From: CAYSDH01 sp964429805
GTDB taxonomy: Bacteria; Bacteroidota; Bacteroidia; Flavobacteriales_D; JABDKJ01
Direction: 5' to 3'
Assembly (NCBI GenBank): GCA_964429805.1
Contig: CAYSDH010000111.1
Location: 1 to 6,377 of the forward strand
DNA: 6,377 nucleotides
Below the pieces are notes generated by a model. It did no database searches, had not been told where the DNA came from, and worked only from the letters and a program-made list of their open reading frames with translations. Below, in pieces: positions 1 to 5,788 of this stretch. How positions within the stretch are numbered: the first letter of the stretch is position 1; the number at the start of each line of letters is the position of its first letter. A program made the position numbers and the translations under genes.

Positions 1-963
1 GTTATACAAAACGCACCTGGAGCATTTTGGACAACCACAGGTCTAGGAACATTTGTGCCAGACGAGTTTGACCTTCAAGCAATCTATCAACCTGTAGAGG
101 CTGATGAGGATCTTGGTATAATCACGTTCACACTGAATACTACAGGTATCTCGACATGTGCCGAGGATCAGGATGACATGGTGTTGGCATTTGTGAATCC
201 GCTAAATGTGGACTTCACTGTGGCCAATAACTGCTCAGGACAAGAAGTAATCTTTACTGATGCAAGTACCATCAGTTCGGGTCAGGTCATTGGTTGGAAT
301 TGGGACTTTGGAAATGGAACAACTGGTGGAGGAGCAGTGGCTACTGCCGAGTATGCTAACGCTGGACAGTATAATGTTACGCTTGAGTTGTTTGCCCTAA
401 ACGGTTGTTCAGCTCAGATTACAGAGACTATAGAAATCTTAGATGCGCCTGTGGCTGGAATCAGCTTTGTGGGAGATCAGCTCGAATATGAAGTAATCAG
501 CTTTGTTGACGGTTCATTTGGAGCGACTGAATACATCTATGACTTTGATGATGGCACAGGTTCACAGGAGAGTGATCCGCAGCACATATTTACGGATGCT
601 GGTCAGTACTTGGTCACGCAGACTGTAAGTAACTCATCGGGTTGTAGTGATGAAAGTTCGGTACTCGTGTCTATTCTTTCAGAAGAAATATTGGCGCCTA
701 AATTACCTAATGCCTTTACGCCAAATGGTGATGGTGAGAATGATGTGTTCTTCGTCAGAGGAGGACCTTTCGCAACCGTACACATGGAGATATATAATGG
801 CTGGGGCGAAATGATATTTACATCTGACGATCCGCTCTTTGGGTGGGATGGAACGGTAGACGGAAAACCCGAACAAGTAGGAACATACATATACACCGCA
901 ACTGCGACCACTATAGACGGAAGAGAATTTGTGAAGTCAGGTAAAGTGGCTCTAATACGATAA
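1..963 (+). CDS. PKD-domain surface protein with T9SS type B C-terminal sorting domain (3' part)
   Basis: The reading frame is open from base 1, so this is the last 320 residues of a larger, 5'-truncated protein. In visible numbering, residues 10-49 form a WTTTGLGTF...AIYQP...ITFTLNTTG unit of the kind seen in large Bacteroidota adhesins. PKD-like domain 1 covers about 70-147 (WNWDFGNG at 99-106, AGQYNVT at 121-127). PKD-like domain 2 covers about 150-226 (YDFDDGTG at 180-187, DAGQYLVTQTV at 199-209). A gliding-motility-associated C-terminal domain follows at 235-320 (LPNAFTPNGDGENDVF, then IYNGWGEMIF, GWDGT, GTYIYT, final GKVALIR). In this family (TIGR04131) the last domain is the type B signal that takes the protein across the outer membrane by T9SS. 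The protein is therefore probably secreted or surface-attached. The PorP/SprF-like gene one base downstream is its likely partner. Ligand or adhesion role cannot be told. Confidence 0.93.
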   Translation, partial: VIQNAPGAFWTTTGLGTFVPDEFDLQAIYQPVEADEDLGIITFTLNTTGISTCAEDQDDMVLAFVNPLNVDFTVANNCSGQEVIFTDASTISSGQVIGWNWDFGNGTTGGGAVATAEYANAGQYNVTLELFALNGCSAQITETIEILDAPVAGISFVGDQLEYEVISFVDGSFGATEYIYDFDDGTGSQESDPQHIFTDAGQYLVTQTVSNSSGCSDESSVLVSILSEEILAPKLPNAFTPNGDGENDVFFVRGGPFATVHMEIYNGWGEMIFTSDDPLFGWDGTVDGKPEQVGTYIYTATATTIDGREFVKSGKVALIR

Positions 964-964
964 T

Positions 965-1972
965 ATGATGGCAAAGATATTTATGAATTACAAGATGATT
1001 TGTGCAGTGTGCATGGCCGTGGTCATGTCCTGTGCGCTGCGTGCTCAAGACGCGCACTTCACTCAGTTTGATGCTTCAACAATGATGACTAACCCCGCCA
1101 TGACGGGTATGTTTGACCATTCTGATTTCAGAATGTCCACAAACTTTAGAAGTCAGTGGGGATCCTTGACTAACAATTTTCTCACCACTGGTTTTGCATT
1201 TGACATGCCAGTTAATGAGCGATTTGGTGCGGGGGTCTACATGCTAAATTATGACATGGCCGGAGCCGTCAATTCGTTTAGTCTTGGCGTGAGCGGTGCT
1301 TATAACATTGCAGATGAGTCAGCCGATTATCTCTTGACAGTTGGTCTTCAAGGAGGCATGATTTACAAGAAGATTAATGACAACGAACTGATTTTTGACA
1401 ATCAGTATAGCGATGGATTTTTTGATTCGGACTTGCCGACTGGAGAGAATTTTGAACGAGGTGGAAGGCTCATGCCTGACGTCAGTTTGGGAATAGGATA
1501 TAAGTCTGTAGACAGAAGAAAGACTGTGAATCCCTTTGCAAATTTTGCCGCGTTTCATTTGACTACTCCTGACGAAGCTATTTTGGGAATTGCTGAAAGT
1601 GAACTTCCCATCAGATGGTCTGCCAATGCTGGAGCGCTTATTGAAGTGACTGATGAGTTGTATGTGAAGCCAATGGCCATGTACCAAAAGCAAGGTAATG
1701 ACCAAGAGATTAACATCGGAGTGCTGGGCGATTACGAAATTGACGGAACGGTGTACAATGCCATTTTTGGTGCGGGTATGAGGATGAAAGATGCCATCAT
1801 TGCGCATGTTGGAATCAAGCACAGAAATAATATTTACCGCTTTAGCTATGACTTAAATACTAGTCCGCTCAAAGAGTTTACCAATAAGCGTGGAGCCATT
1901 GAGTTTTCGATTCAGTATTCTGGAACACATAATGGACGCTCAAGCAAACGAGGGAAGGGAGCCAGATTCTAA
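965..1972 (+). CDS. PorP/SprF family T9SS-associated outer-membrane protein
   Basis: This is a complete 335-residue protein, close to the family's usual length of 300-350. The N-terminus has a hydrophobic signal segment (about residues 9-25), then the family hallmark QDAHFTQF (28-35) and NPAMTG (43-48). The rest alternates short amphipathic strands and turns (GFAFDMPV, GAGVYMLNYD, FSLGVSGAYNI, LTVGLQGGM), as expected for an outer-membrane beta-barrel. A last strand, GAIEFSIQYSG, is followed by a basic tail ending in RF. Known members such as Flavobacterium SprF are needed for secretion or attachment of the partner protein encoded just upstream (SprB). That role is inferred here from the one-base gap to a type B CTD protein, which implies one transcript. 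ATG codons at 965, 968 and 983 are all possible starts; 983 would leave a shorter, more typical signal peptide. No clear ribosome-binding site is seen, which is common in this phylum. Confidence 0.92.
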   Translation: MMAKIFMNYKMICAVCMAVVMSCALRAQDAHFTQFDASTMMTNPAMTGMFDHSDFRMSTNFRSQWGSLTNNFLTTGFAFDMPVNERFGAGVYMLNYDMAGAVNSFSLGVSGAYNIADESADYLLTVGLQGGMIYKKINDNELIFDNQYSDGFFDSDLPTGENFERGGRLMPDVSLGIGYKSVDRRKTVNPFANFAAFHLTTPDEAILGIAESELPIRWSANAGALIEVTDELYVKPMAMYQKQGNDQEINIGVLGDYEIDGTVYNAIFGAGMRMKDAIIAHVGIKHRNNIYRFSYDLNTSPLKEFTNKRGAIEFSIQYSGTHNGRSSKRGKGARF

Positions 1973-2000
1973 ACTGGTCATTAAGATTTTAATTGAGGAT

Positions 2001-2042
2001 AAAAGCTCCGAGCACCAAACCCACAGGTCTCGGAGCTTTTTT
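2001..2042. terminator. Bidirectional intrinsic terminator between convergent operons
   Basis: A perfect 12-bp stem pairs 2001-2012 (aaaagctccgag) with 2029-2040 (ctcggagctttt). ACC/GGT pairs (2014-2016 with 2026-2028) extend it past a bulged C at 2013, leaving a 9-base loop. A run of six T follows on the + strand (2037-2042) and AAAA precedes it (2001-2004), so the hairpin can stop transcription from both sides. It closes the PorP/SprF operon, 28 bases after its stop. It also closes the minus-strand DUF2459 gene, whose TAA (2041-2043) touches the stem. Confidence 0.9.
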
Positions 2043-2721
2043 ATTTAAAATGTCGGAGTATGCCTTTGTCCCAGGGAGTCCAGGTGGCTGTTTTAACGCC
2101 ACCTTCAATTAAGACTTCATTGGTCCAAGTGTTGCAGTTATATAGCATGGAGTACTTTCTGTTGGCCAGAAAAAACCGATCGTCTCGGTGAGGGTATACG
2201 TCACCGTGTTCAATCAGTGATGCCTTTTCGTCCTTCACAAAAAGATCTGCGAGAATGAACTTTTCCATTTGTTGAAATTGAAATGGACTGACCATCACTT
2301 TTTTGCACATGCGACTTGTGTCAGGGGCCTGCTTTGCAGCCGTGATTTGCATGATGGCTTCGGTAGGTAAGAATGCCGCCTTGGCTGTAATTGCATAGTC
2401 TAGGGAATCCCAAGAAGGTACATCGAGATAAAATTTTCTGTCTCCCCAACCAAACCAGAGCACCTCAATGTCAGCGGCTTTTTTTTCAAAAGCGTTGAGG
2501 TCCACATAGTTCTTCCAGTCGATGTCAGAGTCTTTAAGTGCGAAGCCAATTTCAGTATGCATGCCTTGCGAGCGCAGGTATATGGGCAGGCCATTTGGGC
2601 TCTGCGCAAAGTCCGAATTGCAGGGCACATGGATTAAGACAACGGTGACTAGTAGGTACACCAAAATGGGTGTCACTATCAATAGGATCAGTTTACCTAT
2701 GAAACGAAAGAGTGTCTTCAT
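2041..2721 (-). CDS. DUF2459 / TIGR02117-family membrane-anchored protein
   Basis: From the chosen start this is 226 residues. Residues 9-31 form one hydrophobic membrane anchor, with most of the chain probably on the periplasmic side. Family landmarks are YLRSQGMHTEIGF (48-60, His55), WFGWGDRKFYLDVP (89-102), LYNCNTWTNEVL (193-204, Cys196) and TPWDKGIL (215-222). This pattern matches the DUF2459 family (TIGR02117, first noted near urease genes), whose biochemical function is not established to my knowledge. The His-then-Cys order with an NC motif recalls circularly permuted papain-like folds such as LRAT; that is my inference, not shown. An upstream in-frame ATG exists at 2754, but I prefer 2721 because it overlaps the TGA of the preceding small gene as ATGA and begins a clean lysine/arginine-then-hydrophobic anchor. 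Confidence 0.8.
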   Translation of the reverse strand: MKTLFRFIGKLILLIVTPILVYLLVTVVLIHVPCNSDFAQSPNGLPIYLRSQGMHTEIGFALKDSDIDWKNYVDLNAFEKKAADIEVLWFGWGDRKFYLDVPSWDSLDYAITAKAAFLPTEAIMQITAAKQAPDTSRMCKKVMVSPFQFQQMEKFILADLFVKDEKASLIEHGDVYPHRDDRFFLANRKYSMLYNCNTWTNEVLIEGGVKTATWTPWDKGILRHFK

Positions 2722-2891
2722 TCTTCGGTGGTGTTGGTTTTTCTGGAGAACCAATACAAGGCAATGACGAGCAGTAAGCCAAACTTGATAAGGTTCATGC
2801 AGTCTGGGCCAGACTCGCTGACAAATTCCATAATTACAAATCCAGCAATTACCCCGATGACTATATACTTGAGCAGTTTCTTTCCGTCCAT
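2718..2891 (-). CDS. Small two-helix membrane protein, 57 residues, unrecognised
   Basis: An ATG at 2891 opens a 57-codon frame ending in TGA at 2718-2720. The protein starts MDGKKLLKYIVIGV and has two hydrophobic segments, about residues 9-24 and 34-48. They are separated by a short polar loop (ESGPDCMN) containing one cysteine, and the tail RKTNTTEE is charged and polar. The stop overlaps the start of the DUF2459 gene in the four bases ATGA (2718-2721), an arrangement that couples translation in bacteria. This is the strongest sign the frame is real. I do not recognise the family. It could be an accessory or partner of the downstream membrane-anchored protein. A chance frame is possible given its size, but the overlap and hydrophobic pattern argue against it. 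Confidence 0.7.
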   Translation of the reverse strand: MDGKKLLKYIVIGVIAGFVIMEFVSESGPDCMNLIKFGLLLVIALYWFSRKTNTTEE

Positions 2892-3018
2892 TTCGATATT
2901 GAAACTACGGATTTATGAGCTGTGTTGGGGCGTAGTTTTTATGGTGATTTTTTACTCTCGTGTGATCTGTTGATTCATTGCTTCATGCTTCTTAGTAAAA
3001 GGACTAATGCGTGAGCGC

Positions 3019-4320
3019 TTAAAGAGTATTAAGATTGCTGTGTATTCTTTTTTTCAAGTCTTTTCGCAAGCCCACTTGGTCTGCGTAGGTGCTCCATGAT
3101 GTGACAATAGCATTGATTTGGTCGATAATTTGAGCTCCTTTTTTTATGTTGTTTTCTTTGGCCACAGTCATTAAGTCGCTCTTCGTTATGTCAAGCCTTT
3201 TGCCGTTTACGCTGAGCGTTTGTTTGTTGACCCAGTGGTTGCTTGGGTCGAAAGAGAAGCAAAGGTCGTATGCGGGTGCCAGCTGCCATTTTTCATTTTG
3301 TCTCAATATGAACGAGAAGTTTTTCGTGTGGTCGTCAAAGTTGGTGGCGAGCACATTAAATACCATTCTCCTAAACATTTGTTCGGCCTCTGGGTAGGTG
3401 AGTCTCAAGATTCGCATTGTCTGAAAGACTTGCTCATAGCTGTATGCATACATGTCATTGAAGTCGTAATGCTGTATGCCACATAGTGACTGGATATGGT
3501 GTTTTGTATTTCCGTCTCGGTCGAATCGTTTTGTCATAAAATGGGCTCTGCCATTCTCTTCGAGTAGTTGACACATGCTCATCTCTATTTCACAATCTCT
3601 GGCCATGAGATAGTAGGCGTATTCTACTCGGCCCCATCCCGTGCTTTCACCAAACTGAGCTCCACTTACACCATCTAATTTTAATAGCCAATGCTCAAAT
3701 CCTTTAAGAACATTTCCTTGGCCCGACCGAATGACGCCTGTCTCGGGATTATAAGCAACAACAGCCTTAGGCCTCGCTCCGCCAGCTGATGTCCCGATTT
3801 TCAAAATATCCATCATTGCCTTCTCCTTGTCTTTGTCTAAGGAGGTTAAAAAATCTTCCCTTTTATTGAGAATGTTTTTTGCTACATCTATCAAGCTGTC
3901 TAGCTCTAATGAGAAACTCTTGGCACCCTTTTTTACTTGGGCAGGTTCAAATTCTATAGCGCCCATACCCCTTGTGCCTATGAAGCACAATTTCTCGACA
4001 GGATTCATGCTTGACTCGGGTCTACCGTGTCGAGCGAGCCAAGTGTTTATCAGTTTGTTTCCATATTTATCGGGCAATGCGTCAGCTAAAAGGCCTGGCA
4101 AGCCTTTAAATGCATTTTCTGTTTCATTGCGCGCTTTGCGTAATTCTGGAAAACTGTGAATTGTTGACCCTTGACTAATGGGCATTTGTATCGGTGACAG
4201 ATCCCAGCCCTTCTGAATGAACTTCGGGTCGTATTGAAAATACCCTAATTTCTTTGAGTCATCCCATCGAATGGCTCCGGCTAACTGACCCCAAATTAGT
4301 ACTTCAGCGACATCTACCAT
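3019..4320 (-). CDS. hipA: HipA-family serine/threonine kinase toxin
   Basis: This 433-residue protein is close to E. coli HipA in length (about 440). The N-terminal subdomain (about 5-115) includes GLPGLLADALPDKYGN (73-88), a family hallmark. The glycine-rich loop is IGTSAGGARPKAV (175-187). Its Ser178 is placed like the E. coli autophosphorylated Ser150. WLLKLDG (211-217) carries the probable ATP-binding lysine. HFMTKRFDR (260-268), the catalytic-loop motif NFDDHTKN (327-334, probable base Asp329) and LAPAYDL (347-353, metal-binding Asp352) follow. All expected kinase residues are present, so it is probably active. Known HipA proteins phosphorylate aminoacyl-tRNA synthetases such as GltX, stopping translation and promoting persistence; the target here is unknown. 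The ATG overlaps the hipB stop by seven bases (ATGGTAG), so the pair is translated together. No convincing terminator was seen downstream. Confidence 0.95.
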   Translation of the reverse strand: MVDVAEVLIWGQLAGAIRWDDSKKLGYFQYDPKFIQKGWDLSPIQMPISQGSTIHSFPELRKARNETENAFKGLPGLLADALPDKYGNKLINTWLARHGRPESSMNPVEKLCFIGTRGMGAIEFEPAQVKKGAKSFSLELDSLIDVAKNILNKREDFLTSLDKDKEKAMMDILKIGTSAGGARPKAVVAYNPETGVIRSGQGNVLKGFEHWLLKLDGVSGAQFGESTGWGRVEYAYYLMARDCEIEMSMCQLLEENGRAHFMTKRFDRDGNTKHHIQSLCGIQHYDFNDMYAYSYEQVFQTMRILRLTYPEAEQMFRRMVFNVLATNFDDHTKNFSFILRQNEKWQLAPAYDLCFSFDPSNHWVNKQTLSVNGKRLDITKSDLMTVAKENNIKKGAQIIDQINAIVTSWSTYADQVGLRKDLKKRIHSNLNTL

Positions 4321-4664
4321 GTTGTATTGCCCTTCTCTGTGTTGTCTTCTTTGTTTCGTATGCGCGCTCGTTGTTTCTTTTTGAGTTTGGCATATGCGAG
4401 GGGGCTGATTTCTTCAGTACTGTCGAATTCACTCAAGACGTGGAGCTTGTCTAGTGCCCTCAATATTTGTACAAGACTTGTTAATGTGATAGACTCGCCA
4501 TTCTCAATTTGGCTAATGGTCCACCGATTTAGTCCAGCTATCTCTGCGAGTTGAGTTTGCGTTTTGTTTTGATTAAATCTTTCCTGTTTGAGGAAGCGCC
4601 CGATGTTATCAATTATGGCCGAGTCAGACATATGTGTCCAATTTGTGCTGGTATTACCCATCAT
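4314..4664 (-). CDS. hipB: HipB-like XRE-family antitoxin and repressor
   Basis: This is 116 residues from the first ATG. A helix-turn-helix of the XRE/Cro type covers about residues 21-73 (IGRFLKQERF, then TQTQLAEIAGLNRWTISQIENGE; recognition helix around 46-55). The tail ISPLAYAKLKKKQRARIR is strongly basic and is followed by a polar end. By family knowledge it neutralises HipA and represses its own operon. The direct overlap with hipA and the operator-like repeats upstream fit that role. ATG codons lie at 4664, 4661 and 4631. The last gives MSDSAIIDN and removes a weakly folded-looking leader, so the true start could be 4631. The predicted transcription start near 4697 allows either. Confidence 0.9.
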   Translation of the reverse strand: MMGNTSTNWTHMSDSAIIDNIGRFLKQERFNQNKTQTQLAEIAGLNRWTISQIENGESITLTSLVQILRALDKLHVLSEFDSTEEISPLAYAKLKKKQRARIRNKEDNTEKGNTTW

Positions 4665-4691
4665 TATAGTGTTTAAACGTATTTAGTGATT

Positions 4692-4751
4692 GTATATGCC
4701 GTCAAATATACGGAATAATATACGTTATGTTACGTACTAGTGATGGTATAT
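4692..4751. promoter_or_regulatory. Probable HipB operator cluster (GTATAT / ATATAC half-sites)
   Basis: Four six-base half-sites occur here: GTATAT at 4692-4697 and 4746-4751, and its reverse complement ATATAC at 4706-4711 and 4718-4723. The first two form an inverted repeat with an 8-base spacer. E. coli HipB operators are TATCC-N8-GGATA, so the geometry is the same while the half-site bases differ. AATATACG is also repeated directly at 4705-4712 and 4717-4724. The position over the hipBA -7 box supports autoregulation. The region is AT-rich, so single half-sites can occur by chance. Confidence 0.5.
4703..4710 (-). promoter_or_regulatory. hipBA promoter -7 box (TATATTTG)
   Basis: Read on the minus strand, these eight bases match the Bacteroidota -7 consensus TAnnTTTG exactly. 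They lie 38 bases upstream of the first hipB ATG, so transcription would start near 4697. No good TTTG-like -33 box is seen at the usual distance, so the promoter may be weak or the assignment wrong. The box lies inside the inverted repeat at 4692-4711, which would let a bound repressor block RNA polymerase. Confidence 0.5.
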
Positions 4752-4903
4752 CCAGTCATTAAGAGCAATAAGGGGAGTTAATGCTGGTAAAAACTTGCAT
4801 CCATTGGAGGGGTTCACTTGGAAATTGATTTCCAGCGACTATTGAATGTGATTTGTATAATTCAACCCTGACCTAATTTGGGGAAGGTTACACATAGAGC
4901 ATT
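4752..4903. other. Non-coding gap between hipBA promoter and repeat 1
   Basis: I find no credible gene here on either strand. Two small inverted repeats are present: TGGAAAT-tg-ATTTCCA at 4819-4834, and TTGAAT (4842-4847) with ATTCAA (4860-4865). They could be protein-binding sites or remnants, but nothing links them to a neighbour. Confidence 0.4.
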
Positions 4904-5011
4904 GCCGACAACTTACCCAGTGCATGGCATGTGGCTTGGCGCAAGGCACACCTTTCATAGTATGCCGTGTGCGAGCTTTGTGGGGCCATATGCTATCACA
5001 CCATGTTAGGC
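4904..5011 (-). repeat. attC-like imperfect inverted repeat 1, at 3' end of higA
   Basis: Read on the minus strand, the element begins with GCCTAAC (5011 to 5005), a full match to the attC core RYYYAAC, and ends with GTTGTCGGC (4912 to 4904), which shares only the GTT and next purine of GTTRRRY. Between them the arms pair imperfectly. GCATGTGGC (4925-4933) faces CATATGC at 4987-4993 and adjoining bases with wobble and bulges, and GCACAC (4936-4941 region) faces GTGTGC (4967-4972 region) near the tip. The higA stop codon TAA lies inside the GCCTAAC box. It aligns with repeat 2 over most of its length. It could instead be another kind of dispersed hairpin repeat. Confidence 0.55.
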
Positions 5012-5308
5012 AACTTTTTTATCTGCGTAGTACTTGATCTCCTCTAGTTCCGCCTTCTTGGATTCGCTTTCCTCTTCAATGTCATAGTCATCTTGAATGC
5101 CCAACCAGAACTTAGCTGAATTTCCAAAATACTTACTCAGTCTCAAAGCTGTGTCCGCAGTAATCCTTCGATTCCCTTTGACAATCTCTGAAATTCGAGT
5201 CTGAGGTATTTTCAAATCCTTTGATAATCTATATGCAGATATCTCAAGGGGCTCTAAGAACTCATGAAAGAGTATCTCGCCTGGATGTATGTTCGCTAAT
5301 CTTGCCAT
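5006..5308 (-). CDS. higA: HigA-family XRE antitoxin
   Basis: This 100-residue protein has the typical HigA opening ANIHPGEILFHEFLEPL (5-21). A helix-turn-helix follows at about 22-62 (ISAYRLSKDLKIPQTRISEIVKG, then RRITADTALRLSKYFG), and then the family signature SAKFWLGIQDDYDI (64-77). The acidic, lysine-rich tail (78-100) probably continues as a helix. In this family (TIGR02607) the protein binds and neutralises HigB and represses the operon. It starts 11 bases after the higB stop, so the toxin gene comes first, which is usual for hig but reversed compared with most type II systems. Its TAA stop (5006-5008) is embedded in the GCCTAAC core of the downstream attC-like repeat. Confidence 0.95.
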   Translation of the reverse strand: MARLANIHPGEILFHEFLEPLEISAYRLSKDLKIPQTRISEIVKGNRRITADTALRLSKYFGNSAKFWLGIQDDYDIEEESESKKAELEEIKYYADKKVA

Positions 5309-5319
5309 TATTTCTAGTC

Positions 5320-5601
5320 TTAGTGGTAATCGATTATTTCTACTTCACTTGAGTTTCCGCTCTTCCATTTGAATATGATTCGCCATTGCTTATCAATTCG
5401 AATGCTGTAATAGCCCTTTCGGTCGCCACCGAACTTTTCAAGCCTGTTAGATGGAGGGATCCTTAAATCAGCTACATCCTGAGAGTTGTTTAACATCCTC
5501 AGTTTTCTACGTCCGACCTTTTGGACATTCAGTGGTAGCTTCTTGACTCTAGTGCCTTCCCAAACCTGTTCAGTCTCTTTCGAGCCGAAGGATGTAATCA
5601 T
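5320..5601 (-). CDS. higB: HigB-family mRNA interferase toxin (RelE superfamily)
   Basis: This is 93 residues, the usual size for the family. Signatures in order are ITSFGSKETEQVWEG (2-16), RRKLRMLNNS (31-40), DLRIPPSNRLEKFGGDRKG (45-63), YSIRIDKQWRIIFKW (65-79) and a C-terminal IIDYH (89-93). In studied HigB proteins the C-terminal Asp-Tyr-His and basic residues of the central region take part in ribosome-dependent mRNA cleavage. These positions are intact here, so the toxin is probably functional. It is the first gene of the higBA pair and has its own candidate promoter and operator upstream. This supports a self-sufficient module that can be moved as a unit. Confidence 0.95.
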   Translation of the reverse strand: MITSFGSKETEQVWEGTRVKKLPLNVQKVGRRKLRMLNNSQDVADLRIPPSNRLEKFGGDRKGYYSIRIDKQWRIIFKWKSGNSSEVEIIDYH

Positions 5602-5613
5602 ACCTTTTCGCGT

Positions 5614-5634
5614 TACTAACGTTTAAAGTTAGTA
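5614..5634. promoter_or_regulatory. Candidate higBA operator and promoter
   Basis: TACTAAC (5614-5620) and GTTAGTA (5628-5634) form a 7-bp inverted repeat around GTTTAAA, 13 bases before the higB ATG. On the minus strand TAACTTTA (5631 to 5624), one base off the Bacteroidota TAnnTTTG box, overlaps it. This is where HigA would be expected to bind to repress its own operon. No clear -33 element was found. Confidence 0.4.
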
Positions 5635-5672
5635 TAATATTTCGATTTCAGAAATTTTGGCTTCTGAGTGTT

Positions 5673-5779
5673 GACTAACGTGACCAAGAGTATAGTATGT
5701 GACAAAAGCAAAGGCTATCTTTCTTCAGACGGCTGTACGCTGTTCTTGAGCGGACATATGCTATAACACCATGTTGTGC
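5673..5779 (-). repeat. attC-like imperfect inverted repeat 2, at 3' end of the nuclease-like gene
   Basis: On the minus strand it starts with GCACAAC (5779 to 5773) and ends with GTTAGTC (5679 to 5673). Each is one base off the attC cores RYYYAAC and GTTRRRY. TATAGTATGT in the left arm faces ACATATGCTATA (5754-5765) with two bases unpaired, like the extrahelical bases of attC. The right arm matches repeat 1 in 20 of 21 bases (5755-5775 with 4987-5007), while the middle is more diverged. It lies ten bases beyond the stop of the gene at 5789-6364. Confidence 0.55.
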
Positions 5780-5788
5780 GTTCGTTTT

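Larger units (their letters stand above)
4912..5678 (-). mobile_element. Putative integron gene cassette carrying higBA
   Basis: If the two repeats are attC sites cut at G/TT, the unit between the cuts is about 767 bp. It holds a short promoter region, higB, higA and one attC-like site at the 3' end, which is the normal order within a cassette. Toxin-antitoxin cassettes with their own promoters are well known in large chromosomal integrons. No integrase gene is in the window, so the call rests only on repeat structure and layout. Confidence 0.4.

Noticed and set aside
1016..1048. Possible lipoprotein cysteine in the PorP/SprF signal peptide (VVMSC)
   Set aside because: Met at the -2 position is atypical for a lipobox, and this family has ordinary signal peptides cleaved just before the QD-H-F motif.
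1319..1822. Long minus-strand open frame (167 codons) inside the PorP/SprF gene
   Set aside because: It is antisense to a well-supported gene and its translation has no recognisable domain or composition; it is a shadow frame. The same applies to the minus-strand frame at 603-974.
2522..2973. Plus-strand open frames opposite the DUF2459 gene and the small membrane gene
   Set aside because: They lie antisense to the ATGA-coupled minus-strand pair and show no domain or signal pattern.
2892..3018. Possible attC-like site after hipA that would make hipBA a cassette too
   Set aside because: The bases after the hipA stop contain no GTTRRRY/RYYYAAC pair, no match to the shared 21-base motif and no long imperfect hairpin.
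4671..4680. GTTTAAACGT near hipB shares TTTAAACG with the higB upstream region, suggesting a common regulator
   Set aside because: An eight-base AT-rich match in different relative positions is easily due to chance and the surrounding half-sites differ.
4781..4828. Plus-strand ATG with a purine-rich stretch before it
   Set aside because: The frame stops after 15 codons and overlaps nothing coding, so there is no support for a gene.
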